NCBI RefSeq assembly: GCF_000328565.1
Contig: NC_019966.1
Location: 1,550,001-1,614,000 of the forward strand
DNA length: 64,000 bases
Origin: Mycobacterium sp. JS623
Lineage (GTDB): Bacteria > Actinomycetota > Actinomycetes > Mycobacteriales > Mycobacteriaceae
Direction: 5' to 3'
Shown: positions 39,388 through 47,646 of the stretch, one piece after another
Layout of the letters: each line of letters opens with the position of its first letter
How positions within the stretch are numbered: the first letter of the stretch is position 1
Position numbers and translations under genes: made by a program
Notes under the pieces: model-generated
The model's input: the letters and a program-made list of their open reading frames with translations, nothing else
Database searches by the model: none
Told to the model about the DNA's origin: nothing

Positions 39388-40320
39388 CTACTTGTTCAAG
39401 ACGGAGGTGTAGTAGACGGTGCCGGCCATCGGGACCCAGTGGCTGCTGTGCGGCATGGGGGCTAGTCCGTTGTCGGCCAGAAGCCGACTTATCGGCGTAC
39501 CGGCCGACCGCCAGCCCAGGTTCTGCAGGTAGGTGGGGACCGCATTGCGCTCGCCCTCGTATCCAAGGTCCGCAACCTCGAGTTCGAAGCCGTGGTCGCG
39601 CCATTTGGCGGTGGCTTTGCGCATCATTTCCCGGGCGTTTTCCAGATCCAGATGCGATATGTCGGGGACGGTTTCGGTGGCCAGGCGGCTGCCGTGGGCG
39701 CTGAGCGCGGTGATGTTGTCCAGCAGGCGGTCCTGGGCGTCCGGCGGCAGATAGCCGAAAAGGCCCTCGGCGATCCAGGCGGTGGGCCGGTCGCTGTCTA
39801 GACCCGCGTCGACCAAGGCGGCCGGCCAGTCGTGGCGCAGGTCGATGGATACGGTGCGCAGGTCGGCCGTCGGGGCGGCGCGCAGACCCGCCAGAGTGGT
39901 GGACTTGAACTCGATGACTTGTGGCTGGTCGATCTCGAACACCGTCATATCGGCGGGCCACGACAGCCGGTAGGCGCGCGCGTCGAGACCGGACGCCAGA
40001 ATCACCGCCTGGCGGATGCCGGCCTGGGTGGCGTCGAGGAAGAACGAGTCGAAATAGCGAGTGCGGGCGGCCATCGCGTCGGGCATGTGCTCCAGCCCCC
40101 ACGCGGACTCGCTGTCGTCGACGTCGGCGGCGTGAAGTTCACCGGTGGCCCACCGGGTGAAGAAATCGACTCCGACCGCGCGGACCAGGGGTTCGGCGAA
40201 CGGGTCGTCGATCAAAGGATTCTCGGCTTTGGTGGCTATCGCCCGGGCAGCGGCGACCATCGTTGCCGTTGCGCCGACGCTGGTCGCCACGTCCCAGGTG
40301 TCGTTGTCTGTGCGCGCCAT
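39388..40320 (-). CDS. SAM-dependent methyltransferase, TIGR00027 (mycobacterial LCM-like) family
   Basis: A 310-residue protein of the large mycobacterial paralogue family related to leucine carboxyl methyltransferases. Segments are [59 protein letters not shown] (SAM-binding) and [21 protein letters not shown]. Substrate unknown for most members. It lies 35 bases after the nitroreductase on the same strand. Confidence 0.93.
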   Translation of the reverse strand: MARTDNDTWDVATSVGATATMVAAARAIATKAENPLIDDPFAEPLVRAVGVDFFTRWATGELHAADVDDSESAWGLEHMPDAMAARTRYFDSFFLDATQAGIRQAVILASGLDARAYRLSWPADMTVFEIDQPQVIEFKSTTLAGLRAAPTADLRTVSIDLRHDWPAALVDAGLDSDRPTAWIAEGLFGYLPPDAQDRLLDNITALSAHGSRLATETVPDISHLDLENAREMMRKATAKWRDHGFELEVADLGYEGERNAVPTYLQNLGWRSAGTPISRLLADNGLAPMPHSSHWVPMAGTVYYTSVLNK

Positions 40321-40355
40321 GCGCTGTCCCTTCTAATCTCCGCCAAGCCAGATAC

Positions 40356-40976
40356 TTAGCTAGTGAAACGATCCCAGTGAATATGCTCGGCTTGGGGACT
40401 CCTGGGCCCGGGCATGAACTCGGTACCGATCGTGTGGGCAACCGGTATGAGCGCCGCCTGCGTCACCTGCTCATACGGGATCCCAAGCACTGCGGCAGCG
40501 TCGCGTTCGTGGGCCAGGTGCAATGTCGTCCATGCGGTTCCCAAGCCCCTGGCGCGGGCGGCGAGCATGAAACTCCAGGTTGCGGGCAGTATCGATCCCC
40601 ACGCTATGGCTTGCCAAAGGTGAGGAGCGTGTTCATACCGGCCTTCGATGCACGGGATGACCAGGACCGGCACCTGCTGGAGGTGCTCAGCCAGGTAGGC
40701 GGCGGACTTCATCACGGCCTGCTGTCCGGGAGGCGCCTCCGGCGGCTCGGTCTCTCTTTGGGCCTTCCGGTACAGCTCGCCAAGAGCCCTCTTCAGGTCG
40801 ACGTCGGTGACGACGACGAAGTGCCAGCCCTGCTGGTTGCCCCCGGTCGGTGCCTGGAAGGCGAGGTCGAAGCACTCCTCCAACAGTTCCCGCTCGACAG
40901 GGCGCGACAAATCCAGGCGTTTGCGCACTGTGCGCGTGGTCGACAACAACTGATCCGGCGTTAGGTCAAGCGTCAT
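40356..40976 (-). CDS. Nitroreductase family protein
   Basis: A 206-residue FMN-dependent nitroreductase-fold protein: TVRKRLDLSRPVERELLEECFDLA, QAPTGGNQQGWHFVVV and LAARARGLGTAWTTLHL. Its ATG overlaps the stop of a 13-codon leader frame (40973-41014) as ATGA. The promoter region in front is a copy of the TetR promoter at 42.8 kb, so it is probably in that TetR's regulon together with the azoreductase. Confidence 0.9.
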   Translation of the reverse strand: MTLDLTPDQLLSTTRTVRKRLDLSRPVERELLEECFDLAFQAPTGGNQQGWHFVVVTDVDLKRALGELYRKAQRETEPPEAPPGQQAVMKSAAYLAEHLQQVPVLVIPCIEGRYEHAPHLWQAIAWGSILPATWSFMLAARARGLGTAWTTLHLAHERDAAAVLGIPYEQVTQAALIPVAHTIGTEFMPGPRSPQAEHIHWDRFTS

Positions 40977-41014
40977 GTGTGCACGCTCCTCGTTTGGCGC
41001 GTCGAACTATCCAT
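40973..41014 (-). CDS. 13-residue leader ORF, duplicated TetR N-terminus
   Basis: ATG at 41012-41014 opens a frame MDSSTRQTRSVHT that stops at 40973-40975, overlapping the nitroreductase ATG. The TetR at 42202-42831 begins MDSSTRRTRGVQ, and the DNA matches over about 36 bases. The frame is therefore the remnant of a duplicated tetR 5' end that now acts as a leader, possibly coupling translation. Confidence 0.55.
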   Translation of the reverse strand: MDSSTRQTRSVHT

Positions 41015-41034
41015 GAGCCACCACGCTAGCACAA

Positions 41035-41055
41035 ATGGCAACAGAGTGTTGCCAT
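41035..41055. promoter_or_regulatory. TetR operator copy 1 (nitroreductase promoter)
   Basis: ATGGCAACA-GAG-TGTTGCCAT is a perfect 9-base inverted repeat with a 3-base spacer. The right half TGTTGCCAT recurs at 42866-42874, with conserved GCTAGC motifs on both sides of both copies. Confidence 0.75.
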
Positions 41056-41205
41056 ACGAGCATTTCTGCGCTAGCTTCACGTTGGACGGCCCGCCAGCGA
41101 GGACACAGGTAATTGACCGTGGAGCTGACGGACTGGGCTGATATGGCGCCGGTGTTCGCCACGCCGAAATGATCCGAAAGGCTGAGGGGCGAAGGGGATT
41201 CGGAG

Positions 41206-41496
41206 ATGAACGTTGTCAAACGAGCGTGGATACCGCTGTTGGTCGTGGTCGTCGTTGCGATCGCGGGATTCACCGTCTACCGCGTGCGGGGAGTGTTCGG
41301 CTCGGACAACGAAACCACCAATGCGGGCGCCGGTCTCGCGAACCACGCAAAGCCGTTCAACCCCAAACGGGTGACCTATGAGATCTTCGGGCCAGCGGGC
41401 GCCGTCGCGACCATCAACTACCTCGACCTCAGTGCACAGCCGCAGGAAGTAAAAGACGCCACGGTCCTGAAAGACGTTGCGGCGCAGGGGAGGTGA
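41206..41496 (+). pseudogene. Truncated MmpS family protein
   Basis: The 96-residue frame starts like an intact MmpS: KRAWIPLLVVVVVAIAGFTVYRVRGVFG, then FNPKRVTYEIFGPAGAVATINYLDLSAQPQ. MmpS proteins are about 140 residues and continue with a beta-sandwich holding Cys residues. Here that half is missing and the frame ends KDVAAQGR. MmpS proteins assist MmpL lipid or drug exporters, and no mmpL follows. It is probably non-functional. The azoreductase starts 62 bases after its stop. Confidence 0.75.
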
Positions 41497-41557
41497 CTAT
41501 ACGGCCTTTCCCAGCGAAGTAGTTCCGGTCAAACAAAAAATCTATGGAGGTTTAGAG

Positions 41558-42205
41558 ATGTCAACCCTGCTTCACATCGATTCCTCGGTCCGAGGCGACG
41601 ACTCGGTGAGTCGTCGACTGACCGCCCGCGCCGCCGATCGGTGGCGGGCCGCCCATGCCGGCGCAACGGTGACCTACCGCGATTTCGGCACCGACCCGAT
41701 TCCACACCTGGATGCCGCGACCGGACCGGCGCGAATGGTGGCCGCACAGCAGCGCACCGCGGCACAAGACGCGTCGCTCGCGCTCAGCGCCGAACTGATC
41801 GAGGAAATCAAACAAGCGGACACGGTCCTGCTCGGTCTTCCGCTGTACAACTTTGGTCCGCCCAGCACGGTCAAGGCCTGGGTCGACCACATCATCGCCC
41901 TCGGGCTGTCCATCGACGCCGAGACCCATACCGGCCTGCTCGGCGACACCGACTTCATCGTGCTCGCCAGCCGCGGCGGCGGTTACGGTCCAGGCACGCC
42001 GCGCGAAGGCTGGGATCACGCGCAGACCTGGCTCCGACACGCCTTATCGGTGACCGGGCTGCAGCCGCAGATCATCACCGCCGAACTCACGACCGCCGAC
42101 GCCGACCCGAAGATGGCCCATCTCAAACCGCTTGCCGCCGAGAGCCTCAACCAGGCGCTTGCCGCCATCGACCGGCTCTGGACGGCCAGCGAAGACGCCG
42201 CCTAG
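41558..42205 (+). CDS. azoR: FMN-dependent NADH-azoreductase/quinone reductase
   Basis: A 215-residue flavodoxin-fold enzyme. ATG 41558 (MSTLLHIDSSVRGDDSVSRR) is preceded by GGAGG 8 bases upstream, which decides the start over a longer open frame. Family segments are LLGLPLYNFGPPSTVKAWVDHII and LASRGGGYGPGTPREGWDHA. It reduces quinones and azo compounds with NADH. It ends 4 bases into the convergent TetR gene, its likely regulator. Confidence 0.9.
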   Translation: MSTLLHIDSSVRGDDSVSRRLTARAADRWRAAHAGATVTYRDFGTDPIPHLDAATGPARMVAAQQRTAAQDASLALSAELIEEIKQADTVLLGLPLYNFGPPSTVKAWVDHIIALGLSIDAETHTGLLGDTDFIVLASRGGGYGPGTPREGWDHAQTWLRHALSVTGLQPQIITAELTTADADPKMAHLKPLAAESLNQALAAIDRLWTASEDAA

Positions 42206-42831
42206 TGCGGTAAGTCGTCTATGCGCGCGGGTGGCGTCCAGGTGCTGCCGGCTAAAGGTGCGAGCACGACGCGCAGTATCCGGCGGCACTCCTGCTCGGA
42301 GGCTGTGCGCTCGTGGGTCTCCGCCCAGAGCACGACGCCGAAGAACGCCAGGTGCGCGATCATTTCGGTGTCGTCGGTGGGTCCCACCTCGCCTCGGGCG
42401 CGGGCGCGATCGAAGGCGCGACGAAAGGCGCCGAGCGCACGCTCATTCACGGTATCGACGAGCTCCTTGAGTTCGTCCGAGGTCGACCCGACCGCGCGGT
42501 GGACCGCCTGCCCCGGGGGCAAGGCCGCGGTCTCTCCCATCAGGAGCATCAGGGCCAGCAGATCCCCGCCCAGCGAACCGGTATCGGGATCGTGGTCGAA
42601 GCGTTCAAGCCCGGGCTCGAGGATGGCCAACAGCAGTGCGCCCTTGGACGGCCACCGCCGATAGATCGTGGTGCGATTGACATTGGCCGCCTTGGCGACT
42701 CCCTCGACGGTCAGCCCCGGGAACCCCACCCGTGCCAGTTCGGCCATGGTGGCCTCGCGCACCTTCTCGACCACCCGCTGGCTTCGGGCACCGCGCTGCA
42801 CGCCCCTTGTTCGCCGCGTCGAACTGTCCAT
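42202..42831 (-). CDS. TetR family regulator (duplicated promoter)
   Basis: A 209-residue regulator from ATG 42829-42831 (MDSSTRRTRGVQRG). HTH: ATMAELARVGFPGLTVEGVAKAANVNRTTIYRRWPSKGALLLAI. A palindromic operator lies 23 bases upstream, so autoregulation is likely. A copy of the same promoter and the first 12 codons stands in front of the nitroreductase. The azoreductase converges on it. Confidence 0.92.
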   Translation of the reverse strand: MDSSTRRTRGVQRGARSQRVVEKVREATMAELARVGFPGLTVEGVAKAANVNRTTIYRRWPSKGALLLAILEPGLERFDHDPDTGSLGGDLLALMLLMGETAALPPGQAVHRAVGSTSDELKELVDTVNERALGAFRRAFDRARARGEVGPTDDTEMIAHLAFFGVVLWAETHERTASEQECRRILRVVLAPLAGSTWTPPARIDDLPH

Positions 42832-42853
42832 AGCCGCCACCACGCTAGCACCA

Positions 42854-42874
42854 ATGGCATGCGGTTGTTGCCAT
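42854..42874. promoter_or_regulatory. TetR operator copy 2 (tetR promoter)
   Basis: ATGGCATGC-GGT-TGTTGCCAT shares its right half and outer left half with the site at 41035-41055. Flanking GCTAGCA and GCGCTAGCTTCA sequences are also shared. Confidence 0.7.
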
Positions 42875-43049
42875 TTGCAATCTGTGCGCTAGCTTCATGG
42901 CGGGCAGACGACCCGAGCGTGACATGCGCCAACCCGTGATCACTTCCAAACGGTCTCGATTCGTGAATTTGCCAGAGCGAGCAGCGTGGCCACAGCGCGG
43001 ACGACGTCGAGTTCCGGATCCCCAACCCGGCCAACGGCAATGCGTTGAG

Positions 43050-43252
43050 CTAGTTGCCGTGCCATGGCGGGATCGGGGACACTTCGTTGACAGTGATATC
43101 GGCGTCACGCCCGGGTCCGCGCATGCCACTCAATGCGACAAAGACCGGCGCTGTGCACCTCCACGACGCACCCAGGCGATGGTGTCGGATACGCGGCCGA
43201 ACGGACATCCACCGCACCGCCGAATTCCTCGAAGACAACGGCGCGCGTGACG
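43050..43252 (-). pseudogene. Remnant of zinc-dependent alcohol dehydrogenase N-terminus
   Basis: On the minus strand a frame reads RAVVFEEFGGAVDVRSAAY, PTPSPGCVVEVHSAGLCRIEWH, the N-terminal pattern of MDR alcohol dehydrogenases including the metal Cys. The homology then moves to another frame (GRDADITVNEVSP) and stops at 43050. The start codon position is occupied by GTC and the rest of the gene is missing. It is a dead fragment. Confidence 0.65.
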
Positions 43253-43293
43253 TGAAGTCTGCATCCAAGGTGTGCGCACCGGAGCGATTGGGT

Positions 43294-43319
43294 ATTCGGT
43301 GTACACGTGTACACCGAAT
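43294..43319. promoter_or_regulatory. 26-base perfect palindrome upstream of desaturase genes
   Basis: ATTCGGTGTACAC (43294-43306) is followed directly by its exact complement GTGTACACCGAAT (43307-43319), 35 bases before the ATG at 43354. It is a strong candidate for a repressor site controlling the desaturase-reductase operon. No regulator gene is adjacent. Confidence 0.75.
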
Positions 43320-43353
43320 CGAAGCTGAACGAACCGGGAGGGGACCTCGTCGA

Positions 43354-44485
43354 ATGGCTGCGTCGCTGCGCGATCTTGCGAGATGGAGTATCAAACCGGC
43401 TAAGAATGTCGACACCGCGACGACGCCGAAAGTCAATGTTCTGCGGGGCCTAGCGGCACGGGCCGACCACGCCCTTGCTGCCCGACGATTACCTCAAGTT
43501 GCTCAATCCACTGTGGTCGGCGCGCGAGCTTCGCGGTGAAGTGGTCGATGTACAGGCCGAAACCGAGGATTCGGCCACCGTGACAATCAAGCCGGGGTGG
43601 GGCTTCTCTGCGGATTATGAGGCCGGTCAATACGTGGGCATCGGGCTTCGCGTTGACGGCCGATGGCACTGGCGGTCCTATTCGCTGACGTCAGTCCCAC
43701 GCCGCGACAGCAAGCTCATCAGGATCACTGTCAAGGCGACGCCTGAAGGGTTTCTGTCCACACACTTGGTCAATGGTGTGAAACCGGGAACGATTGTTCG
43801 CTTGGCGGCACCCAAAGGCGACTTCGCCCTGCCTGACCCACCCCCACCGAAGCTGTTGTTCGTCAGCGCCGGCAGCGGCATCACTCCGCTCATGGCGATG
43901 CTGCGTTCACTGACGGCGCGCGGTCAGAGTCCCGACATCGTGCACATCCACTCGGCACCATCGGCGGACGCGGTGATCTTTCACGACGAACTACGCGAGC
44001 TCGAAAAGCAGCAGCCCGGTTATCGGTTGCATCTGCAGCTGACCGAGACGGACGGCCACTTCGATTTCGAGAATTTGGCAACGCTGGTGTCGGACTGGAA
44101 AGACCGACCCACGTGGGCATGCGGTCCCACCCCAATGCTCGATACGGTCGAGAAAATATGGGAAGACGCGGGAGTGCGCGACGACCTGTACATGGAGCGG
44201 TTCACCATCGCGCGTACCGACAAGGGCGGCGAAGGCGGCACCGTCACCTTCTCCATCTCGGACAAGAGCGTCGAGATAGATGGCGCTACTTCACTTCTGG
44301 AGGCCGGCGAGAAGGTCGGTATCCAGATGCCGTTCGGCTGCCGGATGGGCATCTGTCAGACGTGTGTGCTCCCGCTGGAATCAGGGCACATCCGCGACTT
44401 TCGATCCGGAGAAGAGCACGGCGAGGGCGACCGGATCAACACTTGCATCTCCACCGCATCGGGCGACTGCACGTTGAAAATCTAA
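43354..44485 (+). pseudogene. Ferredoxin reductase-type electron donor of desaturase, frameshifted near N-terminus
   Basis: Homologue of Rv3230c, the NADPH oxidoreductase for DesA3. The N-terminal frame from ATG 43354 reads MAASLRDLARWSIKPAKN to VLRGLAARA. At 43465 one extra base shifts it; the next frame continues [22 protein letters not shown] and runs intact to 44485. The main part has FAD-binding [14 protein letters not shown]-binding [15 protein letters not shown] and a C-terminal [2Fe-2S] domain (CRMGICQTC and a distal Cys). It may still be made from TTG 43475 (336 residues). Confidence 0.8.
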
Positions 44486-44494
44486 GGGGGACAA

Positions 44495-45733
44495 ATGGCT
44501 ATCACCGACATCAAGCAATACGCACACCTGACCGCCGAGGACGTCGAGCAACTCGCGACGGAACTGGACGCGATCCGAAGCGACATCGAGGAATCGCGCG
44601 GTGAGCGCGACTCCCGGTACATCCGACGTACCATCCAACTGCAGCGGGCGTTGGCCGCCGGCGGCCGCGTGGCTTTGTTCGCGAGCAAGAACAAGGTGGC
44701 CTGGGTCGTTGGCACAGCGATGCTGGCCGCGGCGAAGATCATCGAGAACATGGAACTCGGCCACAACATCATTCACGGCCAATGGGATTGGATGAACGAT
44801 CCGGAGATCCATTCCACCGAATGGGAGTGGGACACCACCTCGCCGAGCGTGCATTGGAAGAAGTCGCACAACTTCATTCATCACAAGTACACAAACGTCG
44901 TCGGGATGGACGACGACATCGGCTACGGCATCATGCGTCTCACCCGAGACCAACGCTGGGAACGGTGGATGATCGGCAACCCGATCTACAACGTGCTGCT
45001 TGGAACCTTGTTCGAATGGGGCGTCGCTCTGCACGGTGTGGAAACAACGAAGTACCGCCGGGGCGAGAAGTCGATGGAGGAGGTTCGCAAGGATCTGCGG
45101 ATCATCGGCAAGAAAGTCGGCAAGCAGGTCGGCAAGGACTACATCGTCTTCCCCGCTCTGACCGGACCGAACTGGAAGCACACCTTGGGCGCCAACGCCG
45201 TCGCCAATCTGATCCGCAATTACTGGTCCTACATGGTGATCTTCTGCGGGCACTTCCCCGACGGTGCAGAGAAGTTCACCAAAGATGAGTTCGAGAACGA
45301 GACTCAAGCCGAATGGTATCTGCGACAGATGCTGGGCTCGGCGAACTTTCACGCGGGGCCGGCGATGGCGTTCATGAGTGGCAACCTGTGTTATCAGATC
45401 GAACACCACCTGTTTCCCGACCTGCCTAGCAACAGGTATGCAGAAATCAGCGAACGCGTCCAGGCGCTCTGCGAGAAGTACGACCTGCCATACACGACCG
45501 GGCCTCTGCTGCGCCAATACGCGCAGTCGTTCTGGACCATCGCCAAGCTCGCATTGCCCGACAAGCTACTGAAGGCAACTGCCGATGACGCTCCCGAAAC
45601 GAATTCGGAGTTGAAGTTCCGCATCCGCGACGGCGTGCGGGAGAGCTTTGGTGTCGATCACCTCACGGGGAAGCGCCGAGGCCTGCGTACGGCGTTGCGC
45701 GAGTTGCAGACTGGAGCCATGGCTAGCGGATAA
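44495..45733 (+). CDS. desA3: Membrane fatty acid desaturase (DesA3-like)
   Basis: A 412-residue acyl-CoA desaturase. Three His boxes coordinate the di-iron centre: ELGHNIIHGQ, HNFIHHKYTN and YQIEHHLFP. One hydrophobic stretch at 65-85 and another near 225-240 sit among them. It would make oleoyl- from stearoyl-CoA using electrons from the reductase 9 bases upstream. It is shorter than M. tuberculosis DesA3 (about 427) only at the ends. Confidence 0.9.
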   Translation: MAITDIKQYAHLTAEDVEQLATELDAIRSDIEESRGERDSRYIRRTIQLQRALAAGGRVALFASKNKVAWVVGTAMLAAAKIIENMELGHNIIHGQWDWMNDPEIHSTEWEWDTTSPSVHWKKSHNFIHHKYTNVVGMDDDIGYGIMRLTRDQRWERWMIGNPIYNVLLGTLFEWGVALHGVETTKYRRGEKSMEEVRKDLRIIGKKVGKQVGKDYIVFPALTGPNWKHTLGANAVANLIRNYWSYMVIFCGHFPDGAEKFTKDEFENETQAEWYLRQMLGSANFHAGPAMAFMSGNLCYQIEHHLFPDLPSNRYAEISERVQALCEKYDLPYTTGPLLRQYAQSFWTIAKLALPDKLLKATADDAPETNSELKFRIRDGVRESFGVDHLTGKRRGLRTALRELQTGAMASG

Positions 45734-45786
45734 CCTCTCCTGCCAAACGGTTACGGCGCGTCTGCCTCGTCACGCTCCTCTTGTAG

Positions 45787-46008
45787 TCAATCCTTGCTTC
45801 GCAGCAGACGAAGAAGCGTGACGAGAACCAGGCCGCCGACCATGTTCCCGACGGCGGTGTACCCGAACCAATGAAGCCAGCTGATATACCCGAATGGCGC
45901 GTTGCCGGTCGCCAGTGCGCCGAAAATCGGCAGTGAATCCAGAATCGAGTGGAACATCTGCAGCCCGGCAAGCAGGAACGCACCTGCGACAGCCGCCGCG
46001 AAGACTGC
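45787..46008 (-). pseudogene. C-terminal remnant of formate/nitrite transporter
   Basis: An open frame of 73 codons begins right after a stop and reads VFAAAVAGAFLLAGLQMFHS, ILDSLPIFGALATGNAPFGY, ISWLHWFGYTAVGNMVGGLV. This is the last two helices of a FocA/NirC-type channel. The rest of the gene (about 200 residues) is absent upstream. It is a dead fragment between the desaturase and the NTF2-like gene. Confidence 0.7.
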
Positions 46009-46058
46009 TTATTGCCCGACCTGACCGCCGAGGGTGGGCATCCGGTAGCGCTGGCAGG

Positions 46059-46592
46059 TCACTGGGTAAACAGCGAAAAGAACTGGTGTGATGGATCATC
46101 GGCACCGGGGCGCCCTTTGAGTGTGCCCCTGGTTATCGGATGGCTGAGGTCGACTGTCGACGGATTGTTCACGTGCGCCCAGTCCGTGACGATCGTGCGT
46201 TCGATGATCTTCCAGATGTCGTCGCGCTTCTCGTATTTGTCGAGATAGCGCCCACCGACGATGACGTCGACATCCCGAGAACCTGCACCGAACGTGTGCG
46301 TCGCGATGGTGTAGATCTCGCCCTCGGCGAGAATGCCGTCGATCACGAAGTTCACGGTGGTCACGTTGTGTTGCATCGATCGGATGTGTGGACGCGAGGC
46401 TTCGAGCGTCGTGAGAAACTCATCGACTGACCCCGTTGAGATCTCGCCGTGGGCGTCCGCCGCATCGTGGTGGTAGAGCCCACGCAGCGTCGCAAAGTCG
46501 CCGCGATCCACCGCGCGGCAGTAGGTATGGACGAGCTTGCGCAGCGCGAACTCGTCGAGCATCTCCGCCAGCAAGGACTCAGTCGCCGTCAT
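46059..46592 (-). CDS. NTF2-like (SnoaL) family protein
   Basis: A 177-residue protein from ATG 46590-46592 (MTATESLLAEMLDEFALRKLV). The segments HTYCRAVDRGDFATLRGLYHHDAADAHG and AEGEIYTIATHTFG, then VIVGGRYLDKYEKRDDIWKI, match the SnoaL_4/ring-hydroxylating beta-like type. The role is unknown, often a dehydratase or small-molecule isomerase. It is divergent from a hydrolase. Confidence 0.82.
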   Translation of the reverse strand: MTATESLLAEMLDEFALRKLVHTYCRAVDRGDFATLRGLYHHDAADAHGEISTGSVDEFLTTLEASRPHIRSMQHNVTTVNFVIDGILAEGEIYTIATHTFGAGSRDVDVIVGGRYLDKYEKRDDIWKIIERTIVTDWAHVNNPSTVDLSHPITRGTLKGRPGADDPSHQFFSLFTQ

Positions 46593-46650
46593 CGCAATAG
46601 TCAAGCAGCACAGTGGACCGCCCATGTGCAGACGTGAACTTACTCACGGG

Positions 46651-46656
46651 TAAGAT
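46651..46656 (+). promoter_or_regulatory. -10 element close to hydrolase start
   Basis: TAAGAT lies 8 bases before ATG 46665, a spacing that predicts a leaderless mRNA. CTTAC (46639) and GTAAG (46650) form a small inverted repeat overlapping it. Confidence 0.4.
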
Positions 46657-46664
46657 TTGGCCGC

Positions 46665-47633
46665 ATGGTCGGCGAAGCCGGATTATCCGGGGACGATGCA
46701 GGGTCTGGCATTGAGCCGCCCGTCGAGCCGCGGGTTCGCCGCGCGCTCGGGCTGCTCGAGCGATTCGCGCCCGCGCTTGGTTCCAGGTGGGCCGTCGAGT
46801 TGTGGTGCACACCGCCGGACGTAGAAGCGAGCTTGCGCATGCCGCCGGGCGTGCCCGCGAGCGTGCCTGTCGAGGCAACGTGGTCTGGACACCGAATCGC
46901 GGGGGAGTCCTGGGGTGGCGGCCCGACCGTGTATCTGGTGCACGGATGGGGCGGATGCCGCGCGCATCTCGGCGTCTTCGTGAAACCGCTTGTCGAAGCG
47001 GGCCACCGGGTCATCGCCTTCGACCTGCCCAGCCATAACGAGTCAGAACCGGGTGACCTCGCGCCAGGACGCACAACGATCGTCGAATGTGCCGAAGCGG
47101 TGAGAGCATTCGTGCGCGCGCACGGACCGGCGCGTGCGATCGTGGCGCATTCCCTTGGCGCCAAGGCCGCCGCACTCGCGGTGTCGCGGGGCGCCCAGGT
47201 CGAACGTCTGGTGTTTCTGGCACCGATGGGCGACTTCTCTTGGTACCTGGACATTTTCGCCGATCGCCACGGCTTTGGACCGCGCATCCTCAGTGGGCTG
47301 CATCGCCGCCTCGACCGACGGATAGGTATGCCGCTGTTCGATACCGATATCAGCCGAGTGGCCGCAACTCTCGACGATCCGCCGCCCCTTCTGGTGGTCC
47401 ACGACCCCGATGACCCCGACAGTCCGTACGACATGAGCCAGAAAATCGTCGACGTTTGGCCAGGGTCGACGTTGGTGACCACGCGCGGGCTCGGACGCTT
47501 GGCCCACTATCGCATCCTGCGGCACCGCCCCGCGATCAACGCCGGTCTCGAATTCATCGGCCGTGCCACCGCCGAAGCGCGCGAACCCGCCGCCGCGACA
47601 AACAGAGCCGGCGAGGTAACGCCGAGGAACTGA
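46665..47633 (+). CDS. Alpha/beta hydrolase
   Basis: A 322-residue serine hydrolase. HGWGG (residue 90) is the oxyanion strand, AIVAHSLGAKAAAL the nucleophile elbow, and VVHDPDDPD the acid loop. The catalytic His is probably in LGRLAHYRILRH. No signal peptide. A 50-residue N-terminal part precedes the core (LGLLERFAPALGSRWAVELWCTPP), a layout common to mycobacterial acetylhydrolase-like proteins. Substrate unknown. Confidence 0.86.
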   Translation: MVGEAGLSGDDAGSGIEPPVEPRVRRALGLLERFAPALGSRWAVELWCTPPDVEASLRMPPGVPASVPVEATWSGHRIAGESWGGGPTVYLVHGWGGCRAHLGVFVKPLVEAGHRVIAFDLPSHNESEPGDLAPGRTTIVECAEAVRAFVRAHGPARAIVAHSLGAKAAALAVSRGAQVERLVFLAPMGDFSWYLDIFADRHGFGPRILSGLHRRLDRRIGMPLFDTDISRVAATLDDPPPLLVVHDPDDPDSPYDMSQKIVDVWPGSTLVTTRGLGRLAHYRILRHRPAINAGLEFIGRATAEAREPAAATNRAGEVTPRN

Positions 47634-47646
47634 GCACGTCTTTTAG

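Noticed and set aside
43054..43539. A 161-codon plus-strand gene upstream of the desaturase reductase
   Set aside because: Only its last part, from 43354, resembles the reductase N-terminus; the earlier part overlaps the palindrome and the ADH remnant.
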